This document shows positions 8,859-19,724 of a DNA stretch of 64,000 nt, piece by piece. The translations under genes were made by a program, and so were the position numbers. Numbering within the stretch: position 1 is the first letter of the stretch; every line of letters begins with the position of its first letter. The stretch lies in assembly GCF_002327185.1 (NCBI RefSeq), contig NZ_CP018624.1, forward strand, positions 1,054,001-1,118,000, in the 5' to 3' direction. Below the pieces are notes generated by a model. The model ran no database searches and was not told the origin of the DNA. It worked only from the letters and a program-made list of their open reading frames with translations. The stretch is from Clostridium chauvoei. GTDB taxonomy: Bacteria; Bacillota; Clostridia; Clostridiales; Clostridiaceae.

Positions 8859-10091
8859 ATGAAGAGGATAAAAAAGTTAACAAAAAAAGTTATTTTTATA
8901 TTTTTATTAGGATTATTTTTAGGGTCTTTATCTTCAATTAAAGTAATTCATGCTGAAGAAAATAGTATAAATAAAGATAATGAATATAATTTAAATATTG
9001 AAGATGAAGATATATTAAAGGATGAAGGAGTACAAGAAAAACTTAATGGATTATACAGTTATATAAACAATATGAAAACAGATGTAGAATTAATAAATCA
9101 ATTAGATCCAATTGAATATTTTAAAAACTATATTAAATCAGGAGAAGGAAATTTATCTTTTAAAAGTATTGTAGGAGCAATAGTAAGTTTTTTATTTAGA
9201 GAAGTAAAAATAGTTTTATCACTATCATTATCTATCATAGTTATATCTATAATTTGCTCTTTATTAAAGAACCTTCAATCATCATTTTCAAATGAAAGTA
9301 TTTCTAATATAGCATTTTTTGCTTGTTATGCTTTGTTAATTGTAATATTATCTAAAAGTTTTTTGGTTTCAATAGAGCTTGCTAAAAATGTAATAATAGA
9401 AATATCAGATTTTATGGCTGCTGTATTACCAGTTTTAGTAGTTATGTTAGGAACTGCAGGTGGATTTACTCAAGCAGCAACTATGGATCCAATAATTCTT
9501 GGTGCTACATTTATAATTCCAAGAATATATTTAAATATAATAATTCCTTTAATCTTAATGACCTTTGTTCTTCAATTTGCAAATAATATATCAACAGAAT
9601 ATAAAATAGATAACCTTTGCAAGTTAATGAAACAAACAACATTAATACTCCAAGGATTAATTTTAACAATCTTTATTGGATTATTAACAATAAGGGGAAT
9701 TACAACGTCAACTATAGATGCAGTTACCCTTAAAACAGCTAAGTTTGCAGTTGATACTTTTGTCCCAATAGTAGGGAAATCCTTATCTGATGCAATATCA
9801 ACAGTTGCAGGATATTCATTAATAATAAAAAATGCAGTTAGTTCTATTGGATTAATTGTAATAATATTAATTATGATATATCCAATAATTAAATTAGCAT
9901 TAATGTCATTAGTTTACAAATTGACTGCAGCTTTAATTGAACCAATAGGAGATAAGAGAATAACAAATTCAATATCAGCAGCAGGAGATGCGTTGGTTCT
10001 TATAATGTCAACAGTAATATCGGTTAGTGTAATGTTTTTTATACTAATTGCAATTATGGCATCAGCAGGAAAGTTTGTCATAGGAGGATAA
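8859..10091 (+). CDS. spoIIIAE: Stage III sporulation protein AE
   Basis: About 410 residues. Start ATG 8859 is preferred to GTG 8850 because AGGTG then sits at good distance. An N-terminal signal peptide (KKVIFIFLLGLFLGS, cleavage near IHA-EE) is followed by an acidic extracellular segment and seven or so membrane helices. The family pattern MLGTAGGFTQAATMDP is present around residues 200-215. Member of the mother-cell channel. Confidence 0.95.
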   Translation: MKRIKKLTKKVIFIFLLGLFLGSLSSIKVIHAEENSINKDNEYNLNIEDEDILKDEGVQEKLNGLYSYINNMKTDVELINQLDPIEYFKNYIKSGEGNLSFKSIVGAIVSFLFREVKIVLSLSLSIIVISIICSLLKNLQSSFSNESISNIAFFACYALLIVILSKSFLVSIELAKNVIIEISDFMAAVLPVLVVMLGTAGGFTQAATMDPIILGATFIIPRIYLNIIIPLILMTFVLQFANNISTEYKIDNLCKLMKQTTLILQGLILTIFIGLLTIRGITTSTIDAVTLKTAKFAVDTFVPIVGKSLSDAISTVAGYSLIIKNAVSSIGLIVIILIMIYPIIKLALMSLVYKLTAALIEPIGDKRITNSISAAGDALVLIMSTVISVSVMFFILIAIMASAGKFVIGG

Positions 10092-10094
10092 GAT

Positions 10095-10679
10095 ATGGAG
10101 ACATTAACTAATTTTGTTGTAACTTTAGTAACTATGATTATACTAATGACAGCTATAGAATTAATAGCTCCAGATAATAGTATAAAAAAATATTTAAAAT
10201 TTGTTTTAGGTTTAATACTAATATCAGTAATGCTTACACCGATTATATCTTTAATATCCAAAGGTGAAAAACAAATAACAAGTGCTATATCTAAATATAC
10301 AGAAAATCCTTTAGATTCTATAAAAAAAGATAATGATAATTCAGTAAATCAAACAAAAGAAAAAACTTTTGAGAAGAATCTAGAAAAAAATTGCGAGAAA
10401 ATATTAAAAAGTCAATTTACAAATAGGGATTTTCAAAGTGAAGTTACTTGTAATTTGGATTTAGAGAATATGACGTACTCAATAGATAAAGTATCCATAG
10501 GAGTAAAAGATAAGTCTATAAAAAAAGTACAAAAGATTGAAATAAATACAAAAGAAAATGTAAGTGAAGCACTAGCTTTAGATGATAAAGTAGAAAACGA
10601 AGAGGAGATTAAAAAGTATATAGGAGAAGCTTTGAATATACAAGCGGATAAAATAGAGATATATAGTATTGATAGATAG
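10095..10679 (+). CDS. spoIIIAF: Stage III sporulation protein AF
   Basis: 194 residues: two N-terminal membrane helices (about residues 7-24 and 34-54) then a ring-building-motif-like soluble domain that ends in NIQADKIEIYSIDR, matching family style. Starts 3 bases after spoIIIAE. Confidence 0.92.
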   Translation: METLTNFVVTLVTMIILMTAIELIAPDNSIKKYLKFVLGLILISVMLTPIISLISKGEKQITSAISKYTENPLDSIKKDNDNSVNQTKEKTFEKNLEKNCEKILKSQFTNRDFQSEVTCNLDLENMTYSIDKVSIGVKDKSIKKVQKIEINTKENVSEALALDDKVENEEEIKKYIGEALNIQADKIEIYSIDR

Positions 10680-10689
10680 GAGGGGGAAA

Positions 10690-11298
10690 ATGGGGAAAGA
10701 TAACTTTAAAAAAGAGGTAGCTGGCATTTTAAATAATCCTAAATTTCTAAATATCGTAAGTATAGCTTTAGTAATTGCCTTTGTATTACTCGCCATTAGT
10801 TTTTTATCGAACAATAGAAAAAAAGAAGTTAAAGAAACTGATGGAACCAATATATCAGAACAAGGCAATGAAGATAAGTCTAATGTACCTAAAGAAATTT
10901 TAGATTATGAAGAACAACAGAAAAAGAACCTTAAAGATATACTAAGTAAAATGCATGGTGTTGGTGAAGTAGAAGTAATGATGTATTTTGAAACTGGAGA
11001 AATAAAAGTACCAGCCATGAATGAAAATAAACAAGTATCTGAAACAGAAGAATCTGATAAAGATGGGGGAAAAAGATTAAACACTCAAAAAAACGATGGA
11101 AGCGAAGTTGTTATGAGCGGTAATGGATCAGAAAATGAACCATTTATATTAAAGACATATAAGCCACAAATAACAGGTATAGTAATAGTAGCAGAAGGGG
11201 CTGAAAGTAGTAAAATCAAATATGATATACAAACAGCCGTTGCAAGTTTATATGGAATTTCATTAGATAAAGTTAATGTATATTCCATGAAAAGCTAG
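10690..11298 (+). CDS. spoIIIAG: Stage III sporulation protein AG
   Basis: About 202 residues, forms a large ring in the intermembrane space of the sporangium. ATG 10690 follows GGAGGGGG; the earlier reading from 10669 runs through the RBS. One membrane helix (about residues 17-40), an acidic linker, and a ring-building domain with LSKMHGVGEVEVMM and ITGIVIVAEGAES, both typical. Confidence 0.95.
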   Translation: MGKDNFKKEVAGILNNPKFLNIVSIALVIAFVLLAISFLSNNRKKEVKETDGTNISEQGNEDKSNVPKEILDYEEQQKKNLKDILSKMHGVGEVEVMMYFETGEIKVPAMNENKQVSETEESDKDGGKRLNTQKNDGSEVVMSGNGSENEPFILKTYKPQITGIVIVAEGAESSKIKYDIQTAVASLYGISLDKVNVYSMKS

Positions 11299-11336
11299 CA
11301 TATAATTTAAAAGAAAGTAGATGGAGGGAGATTATC

Positions 11337-11888
11337 ATGACAAAAAAACAATTTGGAATTATTTTCACACTAATGGCTCTTATAGTATGTGTAGGAGTGT
11401 TATCAGCAAAACTAAACAAAAATGGATTAAGTGATCCAACAGATTTTAGTCAAGTATTATCAGAGGATACAGTTGGAGATAAGAAAGATGATGCAAACAA
11501 AAAAGAAGAAAAGAAAGAAGAGAAAAAAGATAAACAAACTTTAAGTACTCAAGATTATTTTTATAACATAAAAAGTGAGAAGGAACAACAATCAGCAGCA
11601 ACTAAACAACAATTAAATGCTATAATATCTGATCCTAACACTTCTCAACAACAAAAAGATGTAGCAACTAATGAATTAACAGAAAAGACAATGCTTGAAG
11701 ATAAAGAAGGAAGAATTGAATTAAGTGTTAAAAATAAAGGCTTTGAAGATGCGTTATGCTTTATTGAAGGAAATAATGTTAGAGTAGTTGTTAAAGCTGA
11801 CGAAGTATCAGAAGCAGATAATGCAGTTATTCAAGAAATAGTAGAAGACATTTCATCAATAAGTGATGTAATAATCGAAAAGAAATAA
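11337..11888 (+). CDS. spoIIIAH: Stage III sporulation protein AH
   Basis: 183 residues. A single N-terminal membrane helix (IIFTLMALIVCVGVLSA), a Lys/Glu-rich linker, then the YscJ/FliF-like domain that binds SpoIIQ across the intermembrane space. RBS GGAGGG lies 9 bases before ATG 11337. Last gene of the operon, 38 bases after spoIIIAG. An A7 run at codons 2-4 is intact here, unlike the runs in pilB, pilC and scpA. Confidence 0.94.
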   Translation: MTKKQFGIIFTLMALIVCVGVLSAKLNKNGLSDPTDFSQVLSEDTVGDKKDDANKKEEKKEEKKDKQTLSTQDYFYNIKSEKEQQSAATKQQLNAIISDPNTSQQQKDVATNELTEKTMLEDKEGRIELSVKNKGFEDALCFIEGNNVRVVVKADEVSEADNAVIQEIVEDISSISDVIIEKK

Positions 11889-11977
11889 TTACATTGTAAT
11901 CTAACAATTGGTTTGATATAATAAACATAAGAAAAATGGTTTTACTATAATGTAAAACATCAAGGAGGGTAAAGTGA

Positions 11978-12364
11978 ATGGAAAATATGAACAATGAGGC
12001 AAACCTTGGAATTGTAAAAATTTCAGATGAAGTAGTAAGTGTAATAGCTGGAATTGCTGCTGGTGAAATTAAAGGTATAGTTGAAGGTCAACAAGCCATT
12101 AGTAACAACATATCACATTTATTAAAAGGTAAGAAAAGCGTAGGAAAAAATATTAAAGTTACATTAAATGAAGACAGTGCAGTAATAGATTTAAGTGTAG
12201 CTGTAGAGTATGGAATTAAGATACCAGAAGTAGTAAGCTTAGTACAAGAAAATGTAAAGAAAACAGTAGAAGCAATGACAGGATTAAAAGTAGATTCTGT
12301 AAACATAAGTGTTCAAAGCATTTACTTACCTAGAAACGAAAAACAAGAATGTAAGGAAGATTAA
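11978..12364 (+). CDS. Asp23/Gls24 family protein (YqhY-like)
   Basis: 128 residues with the family pattern ISDEVVSVIAGIAAGEIKGI and VDLSVAVEYGIKIPEV-like segments. YqhY-type proteins sit between the spoIIIA or acc genes and nusB in Firmicutes and have been linked to envelope or lipid homeostasis in Bacillus; the role here is inferred. Own strong RBS (AAGGAGG). A hairpin terminator follows. Confidence 0.88.
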   Translation: MENMNNEANLGIVKISDEVVSVIAGIAAGEIKGIVEGQQAISNNISHLLKGKKSVGKNIKVTLNEDSAVIDLSVAVEYGIKIPEVVSLVQENVKKTVEAMTGLKVDSVNISVQSIYLPRNEKQECKED

Positions 12365-12367
12365 TTT

Positions 12368-12396
12368 CACCCTCTGACTTTCAGAGGGTGTTTCCT
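12368..12396 (+). terminator. Rho-independent terminator after asp23-like gene
   Basis: 9-bp GC-rich stem CACCCTCTG / CAGAGGGTG followed by TTTCCTT. Confidence 0.85.
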
Positions 12397-12488
12397 TGTG
12401 CTTTAAAGAATTTTATTGTAGTATATACATGATTAATACATTTTTAAAAGGTTAATAATATAATTATGAACATACCTAGGAGGATATA

Positions 12489-12893
12489 ATGAATAGAAAA
12501 AAATCAAGAGAATTAGCGATGGAATTACTTTTTGGGATGACATTAAGTAAAAATACTTTAGAAGAAACTATGGAGACATTCATAGAAGACTATGAAATGA
12601 ATTTAAATACGATAGATTTAGATTACATAAAAGAAATATTATTAAAGGTTCAAGAAAACATAGAAGTAGTAGATTCTAAAATAGAAGCAGCATTAACTAA
12701 TTGGAAGATAGAAAGAATATCAAAAGTTAATTTAACTATTTTAAGAATAGCTGTAGCAGAAATGATGTTTTTAGATGATGTTCCAAGTAAAGTTGCAATA
12801 AATGAAGCAATAGAAGTTACAAAAAGATATTCAGATGAAAAAAGTGTATCATTTATAAATGGTGTATTAGATAAAGCTTTAAAAACTATGTAA
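12489..12893 (+). CDS. nusB: Transcription antitermination factor NusB
   Basis: 134 residues, all-helical RNA-binding protein that acts with NusE on rRNA boxA. Conserved parts include the N-terminal [15 protein letters not shown] and the C-terminal [41 protein letters not shown] is 6 bases before the ATG. Heads a run of tightly spaced genes (folD to recN). Confidence 0.96.
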   Translation: MNRKKSRELAMELLFGMTLSKNTLEETMETFIEDYEMNLNTIDLDYIKEILLKVQENIEVVDSKIEAALTNWKIERISKVNLTILRIAVAEMMFLDDVPSKVAINEAIEVTKRYSDEKSVSFINGVLDKALKTM

Positions 12894-12923
12894 TTAAAAC
12901 TAGGTATAGAGGGGGATTGTTTT

Positions 12924-13772
12924 ATGGGACAAATGATAAATGGTAAAGAAATTGCTTTAAAAATAAAAGGTGATATAAAAAAATACATAAAAAATAGAGA
13001 AGACAAGGGGCTTAAAGCTCCAAAGATAGCATCTATACTTGTAGGTAATGATGGTGGATCAATTTACTATATGAATAATCAAGAAAAGGTTGCTACATCA
13101 TTAAATTGTGGATTTGAAAAAATAATATTAGAAGATACTATTAAAGAAGAAGACCTTATTAATGTTATAGAAAACTTAAATAATGATGAAAGTTTTCAAG
13201 GAATAATGTTACAACTTCCATTACCTAAAAATTTAGATGAGAAAAAAATAATTTCTCATATATCTCCTAGAAAAGATATAGATTGCTTAACATATGAAAG
13301 TCAAGGAAAGTTATATATGGGTGAAAAAGGCTTTTTACCATGCACACCTAATTCAGTAATAACTTTATTAGAAAGTTTAAATATAAAATTGCAAGGAAAA
13401 GAAGTCGTAGTATTAGGTAGAAGTAATATAGTAGGAAAGCCAGTTGCACAATTATTACTAAATAAGAACGCAACTGTTACAATTTGTCATTCAAAAACAA
13501 ATAATTTAAAAGAAGTGTGTAAAAGAGCAGATATACTTATAGTTGCTATAGGAAAGCCTAAGTTTATAACTAAAGAATATATAAAAGATGGAGCAATTAT
13601 AATTGATGTTGGAACATCATCTTTTGAAGGTAAAATAACAGGAGACGTTAACTTTGAAGATGTAGTAGAAAAAGCATCATTTATAACACCAGTTCCAGGT
13701 GGAGTAGGAGCGTTAACTACAACACTATTAATTAAAAATGCATGTGAGGCTATGGAAAACAATGAAGATTAA
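12924..13772 (+). CDS. folD: Methylenetetrahydrofolate dehydrogenase FolD, catalytic Lys replaced by Gln
   Basis: NADP-dependent oxidation of methylene-THF; usually also the methenyl-THF cyclohydrolase. 282 residues, normal length. The substrate region reads [16 protein letters not shown]: family proteins have S-x-x-Y-V-x-x-K-x-K here, with Tyr and the first Lys catalytic. Tyr49 is present but the Lys position is Gln53 (codon CAA). The [19 protein letters not shown] and TPVPGGVG motifs are intact. Loss of that Lys is known to abolish cyclohydrolase while sparing dehydrogenase in the human enzyme, so this FolD is probably monofunctional and would need a separate FchA, not seen here. Overlaps xseA by 11 bases. 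Confidence 0.95.
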   Translation: MGQMINGKEIALKIKGDIKKYIKNREDKGLKAPKIASILVGNDGGSIYYMNNQEKVATSLNCGFEKIILEDTIKEEDLINVIENLNNDESFQGIMLQLPLPKNLDEKKIISHISPRKDIDCLTYESQGKLYMGEKGFLPCTPNSVITLLESLNIKLQGKEVVVLGRSNIVGKPVAQLLLNKNATVTICHSKTNNLKEVCKRADILIVAIGKPKFITKEYIKDGAIIIDVGTSSFEGKITGDVNFEDVVEKASFITPVPGGVGALTTTLLIKNACEAMENNED

Positions 13773-14958
13773 AACATTGTCAGTTTCAGAAGTGAATAAT
13801 TATATAAAAAAGACATTAGATAATGATTTTATTTTAAATAATCTCTCTGTAAAGGGAGAGATTTCTAATTTAAAATATCATACAAGTGGACATATATATT
13901 TTTCATTAAAGGATTCTAATGGTAAATTAAATTGTATAATGTTTAGAAATAGAGCTATGGAATTAGATTTTGACTTAGAAGAAGGAATGGAGGTTACTGT
14001 TAAATGCAGATGTTCAATTTATCCAGGTAACGGATCATTACAACTGTATATAGATGAAATTTCTAAAGATGGATTAGGAGCATTATATATAAAATTTGAA
14101 AAATTAAAAGCAAAACTATTAAAAGAAGGATATTTTGATGAAGAATATAAGAAACCTGTGCCTTCTATGCCTTTAAGAATAGGAGTTATAACTTCTGAAA
14201 CTGGTGCTGTTATTAAGGATATAATAAATGTAACTAGAAGAAGAAATAAAATGGTTGATATAGTTTTATATCCAGCTAATGTTCAAGGAAATGATGCTTA
14301 TAAAAGCATAATAAAAGGTTTAAAGTTTTTTAACAATAAAAGAAATGTAGATGTTATAATAGTAGGAAGAGGTGGAGGTTCTTTAGAGGAACTTTGGAAT
14401 TTTAATGAAGAGGAATTAGCCATCGAAATATTTAAATCTAACATTCCAGTAGTTTCAGCTGTAGGTCATGAGGTTGATTACACCATATCTGATTTTGTAA
14501 GTGATTTAAGAGCGGCAACACCATCACAAGCAGCAGAGATAGTTGTTCCAATAGAAAGTGAAATAAAACAAGAATTAATAGATATAAAATATAGATTAAA
14601 TGAATTAATAGAAAATAAATTTATACAAGAAAAGTATAAAGTAGAAAACTTAAAGAAAATATTAAACCTAAATACGCCTATGTCTAAGGTAGCAAATGCC
14701 TATATGGAGATAGATAGTATAAAAAATAGATTAAATATTAGTATGTTAAATAAGATTAATAACGAAAAACTTAAGCTAGAATCATTAAATGATATTTTAA
14801 ATGCTCATAACCCAGTAAATATATTGCAAAAAGGTTATACAATTGTAGAGAAAGATGGAAAGATAATTTCATCCAAAAATGAGCTAATAGGAAATGATGA
14901 AATAAAAATCTTATTTAAAGATGGATTCTTAAATGGAACATTTACATCTATAAAGTAA
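13762..14958 (+). CDS. xseA: Exodeoxyribonuclease VII large subunit
   Basis: 398 residues from ATG 13762, giving [17 protein letters not shown], the standard N-terminus; the longer reading from 13738 is inside folD. N-terminal OB fold ([24 protein letters not shown]), then the catalytic domain with [25 protein letters not shown] and [13 protein letters not shown], and a C-terminal coiled coil that binds XseB. Single-strand exonuclease, cytoplasmic. Confidence 0.97.
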   Translation: MKIKTLSVSEVNNYIKKTLDNDFILNNLSVKGEISNLKYHTSGHIYFSLKDSNGKLNCIMFRNRAMELDFDLEEGMEVTVKCRCSIYPGNGSLQLYIDEISKDGLGALYIKFEKLKAKLLKEGYFDEEYKKPVPSMPLRIGVITSETGAVIKDIINVTRRRNKMVDIVLYPANVQGNDAYKSIIKGLKFFNNKRNVDVIIVGRGGGSLEELWNFNEEELAIEIFKSNIPVVSAVGHEVDYTISDFVSDLRAATPSQAAEIVVPIESEIKQELIDIKYRLNELIENKFIQEKYKVENLKKILNLNTPMSKVANAYMEIDSIKNRLNISMLNKINNEKLKLESLNDILNAHNPVNILQKGYTIVEKDGKIISSKNELIGNDEIKILFKDGFLNGTFTSIK

Positions 14959-14971
14959 GGAGTTGTTTAGC

Positions 14972-15193
14972 ATGGCTAAAAAAGAAACTTATAATGATAT
15001 GTTAGAAAAGCTTCAGGAAGTTTTGAAAAATTTAGAAGAAAAAGAACTTAATTTAGAGGAATCTATGAAAGAATATGAAGCAGGTGTTAAGCTTGTAAAT
15101 AAGTTATATAAAACATTGAATTCTTTAGAAGGAAAGTTAATGGTAATAAAAGATAATACAGAGGTGGAAACAACAATTGGAAATGATAATTAA
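14972..15193 (+). CDS. xseB: Exodeoxyribonuclease VII small subunit
   Basis: 73 residues, two-helix coiled coil with the family pattern [16 protein letters not shown]...[17 protein letters not shown] 14972 follows AAGGAG. Binds the XseA tail. The 3' end overlaps ispA. Confidence 0.95.
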   Translation: MAKKETYNDMLEKLQEVLKNLEEKELNLEESMKEYEAGVKLVNKLYKTLNSLEGKLMVIKDNTEVETTIGNDN

Positions 15194-16052
15194 TGAGTGT
15201 AGGAAAGATATAAATGAATATTTAAGCAATTATTTTAAAGATAAGGGTAGCTATAATAAAGTAATATACAAATCAGTAAGTTATAGTCTAAATGTTGGTG
15301 GAAAAAGAATAAGACCAATACTATTATTACTTACTTATGGATTATATAATGAAAATTACAAAGATGTAATGGAAATGGCTGCAGCTTTAGAAATGATTCA
15401 TACATACTCATTAATACATGATGACTTACCATGTATGGATAATGATGATTTAAGAAGAGGTATGCCAACTAATCATAAAAAGTTTGGAGAGGATATAGCT
15501 GTATTGGCGGGAGATACTCTTTTAAACGAAGCAATGATTTTAATGATGAACTATTCTTTAAAACATGGAGAAAGAGCTTTAATAGCATCAAAAGAAATAG
15601 CAGAAGCAGCTGGACCTGAAGGAATGATAGGTGGTCAGGTAGTTGATATAATTAACGAAGGAAAAGAAATATCAAAACAAGAATTAGAATATATGCATTT
15701 AAAGAAAACAGGCGAATTAATAAGAGTTTCTTTAGTTGCAGGAGCAATTTTAGCAGAAGCACCAAAGAAAGATATAGAGCTTTTAAATGAATTTGGAAAG
15801 AAGCTTGGGCTAGCTTTTCAAATAAAAGATGATATATTAGATTTAGTTGGAGATGTAAAGAAATTAGGTAAAAATACAAAAAGTGATGAAAATAATCAAA
15901 AGACTAATTTTCTTTCAATATATGGACTAGAATATTGTAAAGAAAAGTGTATCTCTTTAACTAAAGAGTGTATCCACTTATTAGATAGTCTTTCTGTAAA
16001 TGCAAATATAATAAAAGAATTAACCCTGGAATTATTAAATAGGGAAAATTAA
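15177..16052 (+). CDS. ispA: Farnesyl diphosphate synthase / short-chain polyprenyl synthase
   Basis: Condenses isopentenyl diphosphate with allylic diphosphates. About 290 residues with the first Asp-rich motif [10 protein letters not shown] (about 82-91) and the second DDILD (about 220), plus GGKRIRP and HLKKTGEL. Start is either TTG 15177, 9 bases after GAGGTGG, or ATG 15183; the RBS spacing favours TTG. Overlaps xseB by 17 bases, and leads directly into dxs, which makes isoprenoid precursors. Confidence 0.95.
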   Translation: MEMIINECRKDINEYLSNYFKDKGSYNKVIYKSVSYSLNVGGKRIRPILLLLTYGLYNENYKDVMEMAAALEMIHTYSLIHDDLPCMDNDDLRRGMPTNHKKFGEDIAVLAGDTLLNEAMILMMNYSLKHGERALIASKEIAEAAGPEGMIGGQVVDIINEGKEISKQELEYMHLKKTGELIRVSLVAGAILAEAPKKDIELLNEFGKKLGLAFQIKDDILDLVGDVKKLGKNTKSDENNQKTNFLSIYGLEYCKEKCISLTKECIHLLDSLSVNANIIKELTLELLNREN

Positions 16053-16073
16053 ATTGAAAGAAAGGGTTTCAAT

Positions 16074-17927
16074 ATGGGAAGATTATTAGAAATGATAAAA
16101 TCTCCAGAAGATGTAAAAAAATTATCAATAGTAGAGTTAGAAGTTTTAGCTGGAGAATTAAGAGAATTTTTAATTGATAGTGTTTCAAAAACTGGTGGAC
16201 ATTTAGCTTCAAATCTTGGGGTGGTAGAATTAACAATCAGTTTGTTTAAAAATTTAAATTTAGATAAAGATAAAATTGTTTGGGATGTTGGACATCAAAG
16301 TTATGTACATAAAATTCTTACAGGAAGAAGAGATGGTTTTAAAACTTTAAGACAATTTAATGGAATGAGCGGATTCCCTAAAAAATGTGAAAGTAAGTAT
16401 GATTCATTCCAAACAGGACATAGCAGCACTTCAATTTCAGCAGCATTAGGAATGGCAAGAGCTAGAGATGTTATGGGAAAAGATAATCATGTAGTGGCTG
16501 TTATAGGTGATGGAGCATTAACAGGAGGAATGGCATTAGAAGCTTTAAATGATGTTGGCTTTAACAAAACCAAAATGATTGTTATATTAAATGATAATCA
16601 AATGTCAATTTCTCATAATGTAGGAGGCTTATCTCTTCACTTAAATAACTTAAGAATGGAACCTAGATATAATAAATTAAAGTCAGATATAAATGAAACT
16701 TTAAATACGTCTAATACAGGTAAAAAGTTAGCACATTATATATCAAGATTTAAAGATAGTGTTAAACAATTTATAGTTCCATCTATGTTATTTGAAGATA
16801 TGGGATTAAAATATATAGGTCCTATAGATGGGCATAATATTAAATTAATGAATGAAGTTATAAAAAAAGCTAAAGAAATAGAAGAACCTGTAATTATTCA
16901 TGTTATGACTAATAAGGGAAAAGGTTATGATTTAGCAGAACAAAATCCAAACAAATTTCATGGAGTATCACCTTTTGATTTAGAAAGTGGAGAATCATAT
17001 ATTCACAAATCTAAGAATTACTCTAAAGTGTTTGGAGATGCCATGATTAATTTAGCTAAAAAAGATAATAGAATAGTAGCAATAACAGCAGCTATGCCAG
17101 ATGGAACTGGTCTTAAAGATTTTGCAAAAGAATTTCCAAATAGATTTTTTGATGTTGGAATTGCAGAAGAACATGCAACTACACTAGCAGCAGGTATGGC
17201 AACAGAAGGAATAAGACCAGTATTTGCAGTCTATTCAACCTTCTTACAAAGAGCTTTTGACCAAGTGATTCATGATGTTTGTATTCAAGAATTACCAGTA
17301 GTGTTTGCAATAGATAGAGCTGGGATAGTAGGAGAAGATGGTGAAACTCACCAAGGAATATTCGATTTATCTTATTTAAGTCAAATTCCTAATATGAATA
17401 TATTAGCACCAAAACATTTAGATGAAATGGAGATAATGCTTCAGTGGGCAGTTAATAGTAATAAGCCAGTTGCAATTAGATACCCAAGAGGTGGAGATAT
17501 TGATACTTCTTTAGAGCCGATAAAAGAAGTTAAATATGGTAAATGGGAGAAAATATCTAATGGAGAAAAAATTGCTATAATATCAGTAGGGAAGATGACA
17601 CAGCATGCAATAAAAGCAAAAGAAATATTACTTAAGTCAGGAATAAATCCATTAATAATTGGAGCAACCTTTATAAAGCCATTAGATACAGAAATGTTGA
17701 AGGAGCTTGTTATAAAAGGATATAATATAGTAACAATAGAAGATAATATTATTAAAGGTGGATTTGGTAGCTATGTATTATCAGCTATATATGAGTTAGG
17801 TTTTAATAAGAAATTTAAAGCTATAGGATATGAAGATAAATTTATTCCTCATGGAGAAGTAGGATTATTATATAAAGAAGAAAAATTAGATGCAGAAGGA
17901 ATAGCAGAAACTATTTTAAAACTTTAA
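16074..17927 (+). CDS. dxs: 1-deoxy-D-xylulose-5-phosphate synthase
   Basis: First enzyme of the MEP isoprenoid pathway: pyruvate plus glyceraldehyde 3-phosphate, thiamine diphosphate dependent. 617 residues, full length. ThDP motif [14 protein letters not shown] followed by NDNQMSIS at the usual distance; N-terminal GGHLASNLG and [12 protein letters not shown]; the pyrimidine domain has [15 protein letters not shown] and [15 protein letters not shown]. 21 bases after ispA. Confidence 0.98.
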   Translation: MGRLLEMIKSPEDVKKLSIVELEVLAGELREFLIDSVSKTGGHLASNLGVVELTISLFKNLNLDKDKIVWDVGHQSYVHKILTGRRDGFKTLRQFNGMSGFPKKCESKYDSFQTGHSSTSISAALGMARARDVMGKDNHVVAVIGDGALTGGMALEALNDVGFNKTKMIVILNDNQMSISHNVGGLSLHLNNLRMEPRYNKLKSDINETLNTSNTGKKLAHYISRFKDSVKQFIVPSMLFEDMGLKYIGPIDGHNIKLMNEVIKKAKEIEEPVIIHVMTNKGKGYDLAEQNPNKFHGVSPFDLESGESYIHKSKNYSKVFGDAMINLAKKDNRIVAITAAMPDGTGLKDFAKEFPNRFFDVGIAEEHATTLAAGMATEGIRPVFAVYSTFLQRAFDQVIHDVCIQELPVVFAIDRAGIVGEDGETHQGIFDLSYLSQIPNMNILAPKHLDEMEIMLQWAVNSNKPVAIRYPRGGDIDTSLEPIKEVKYGKWEKISNGEKIAIISVGKMTQHAIKAKEILLKSGINPLIIGATFIKPLDTEMLKELVIKGYNIVTIEDNIIKGGFGSYVLSAIYELGFNKKFKAIGYEDKFIPHGEVGLLYKEEKLDAEGIAETILKL

Positions 17928-17943
17928 GATAAAGGAGAATAAA

Positions 17944-18753
17944 ATGGCAGCAAAAAAAGAACGATTAGATATACTTCTAGTTGATAAAGGAATATTTACA
18001 TCAAGAGAAAGAGCAAAAACTAATATAATGGCTGGAAAGATATTTGTAGATGGCCAAAGAGTTGATAAAGCAGGAGAAAAGGTTAGCGTAGATGCAGATA
18101 TAATTTTTAAAGGTCAAGAAATTCCTTATGTTAGTAGAGGTGGCTTAAAGTTAGAAAAAGCTATGAAAGAATTTAATATAGGATTGCAAGACAAAGTATG
18201 CATGGATATAGGTGCTTCTACAGGTGGATTTACTGATTGTATGCTTCAAAATGGCGCTAAAAAGGTATTTTCAGTAGATGTTGGGTATGGTCAATTTGCA
18301 TGGAAGCTTAGAACTGATGATAGAGTAGTGTGTATGGAAAGAACCAACATAAGATATGTTACTCCAGAAGACATAGGAGAAAAGTTAGATTTTGCATCTA
18401 TTGATGTTTCATTTATTTCTTTAAGAAAGATAATGCCTGCAACATTAAATTTACTAAAAGATAACGGTGAAGTTGTTGCTTTAATAAAGCCACAATTTGA
18501 AGCTGGTAGAGAAAAAGTAGGTAAAAAAGGTGTAGTTAGAGATATAAATGTTCATAAAGAAGTTGTAACAACTATCGTAGAATTTTTAATTAAAGAAAAT
18601 ATTAATATTCTTGGTGTTAGTTATTCACCTATAAAAGGTCCAGAAGGAAATATAGAGTATTTAGTTTATTTTACTAAGGATCAAGATAAAGAATCTAAAT
18701 TTACAATGGAAGATATAGACATAGTTGTTGGAGCATCTCATGAAGCGCTTTAA
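17944..18753 (+). CDS. tlyA: TlyA family rRNA 2'-O-methyltransferase / hemolysin-like protein
   Basis: 269 residues: an S4 RNA-binding domain (RLDILLVDKGIFTSRERAK, about residues 7-65), then a Rossmann methyltransferase with DIGASTGGFTDC (about 87-98), the SAM-binding signature, and SFISLRKIMPA. Homologues methylate ribose in rRNA. Follows dxs by 16 bases, the common Firmicute order (yqxC in Bacillus). Confidence 0.92.
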   Translation: MAAKKERLDILLVDKGIFTSRERAKTNIMAGKIFVDGQRVDKAGEKVSVDADIIFKGQEIPYVSRGGLKLEKAMKEFNIGLQDKVCMDIGASTGGFTDCMLQNGAKKVFSVDVGYGQFAWKLRTDDRVVCMERTNIRYVTPEDIGEKLDFASIDVSFISLRKIMPATLNLLKDNGEVVALIKPQFEAGREKVGKKGVVRDINVHKEVVTTIVEFLIKENINILGVSYSPIKGPEGNIEYLVYFTKDQDKESKFTMEDIDIVVGASHEAL

Positions 18754-18793
18754 TAGCTTATTGAATACTATACAATAAGATATATAAAAAAGA

Positions 18794-18826
18794 GGCTCCA
18801 GAACATAAGGTTTTGGAGTTTTAAGC
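18794..18826 (+). terminator. Possible attenuator/terminator between tlyA and nadK
   Basis: Imperfect hairpin (CTCCAGAAC / GTTTTGGAG with a G-U pair) followed by only a short T stretch. May reduce rather than end transcription. Confidence 0.45.
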
Positions 18827-18871
18827 TATATATAATCATTGTTAAGTATGCGTTTAATAAGGGGATGGAGT

Positions 18872-19723
18872 ATGAAAAATATTGCGATTGCTATAAATCC
18901 TTCTAAGGATAATAATGGTGAAATTGTTAAAAAAGTTAGAAATGAAATTCTGAAAGAATTTAAAAATGCTAGCATATGCATATTAAATAGTTATGAGATA
19001 TTAAACTATAAATTTGACACTCCTATAGATTTTATGGTAGTACTAGGTGGAGATGGAACGATTCTTGGAGTTGCTAGACAGATAAATGGTAAAATGGATA
19101 TACCACTTTTAGGAATAAACATTGGGAATTTAGGGTTTATTTCAAGTGTTGAAATATCAGATATTAGTAAAGCTATGAAAAAACTTAAAGAAGGAAATTA
19201 TAAAATAGAAAATAGAATAATGCTTGAATGTGAATTTTCATTGCAGGAAACAAAAGATAAATGTAAGGCTTTAAATGATGTAGTAGTAGCTAGAGGAACT
19301 TTATCAAGAATGGTGAAATTTCAAGTTTTTATAGATGGTAAACGTTACTATACCTTTAAGGGGGATGGTCTTATTGTAGGGACTCCAACTGGATCAACAG
19401 CATATTCATTTTCTGCAGGAGGACCTTTTGTTTACCCAGATGTTGATATAATTACTTTAACTCCAATTTGTCCACATACTAAAGGAATGCAGACTATTGT
19501 ATTAAATAGTGATAGTGAGATAGAAATACAAGCTGAAAATGGAGAAGAAGAAATATACATTACTTTTGATGGACAAAAAGCAGTAAGATCCAATCATGAA
19601 GCACTTATAAAAGTAAAAAAATCAAAAGAATATGCGAAAATAATATTATTTGATGATTATGATTATTTTAAGGTACTTAGGACGAAAATAATAAATAATT
19701 CAAAAGAATGTGAAGGTGATTAG
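18872..19723 (+). CDS. nadK: NAD kinase
   Basis: Phosphorylates NAD to NADP. 283 residues from ATG 18872, after GGGGATGGAG; upstream starts add no family sequence. Contains the GGDGT motif ([11 protein letters not shown], about 60-70), the GNLGF segment and the [15 protein letters not shown] motif. Overlaps nothing; argR starts 1 base after its stop. Confidence 0.97.
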   Translation: MKNIAIAINPSKDNNGEIVKKVRNEILKEFKNASICILNSYEILNYKFDTPIDFMVVLGGDGTILGVARQINGKMDIPLLGINIGNLGFISSVEISDISKAMKKLKEGNYKIENRIMLECEFSLQETKDKCKALNDVVVARGTLSRMVKFQVFIDGKRYYTFKGDGLIVGTPTGSTAYSFSAGGPFVYPDVDIITLTPICPHTKGMQTIVLNSDSEIEIQAENGEEEIYITFDGQKAVRSNHEALIKVKKSKEYAKIILFDDYDYFKVLRTKIINNSKECEGD

Positions 19724-19724
19724 C

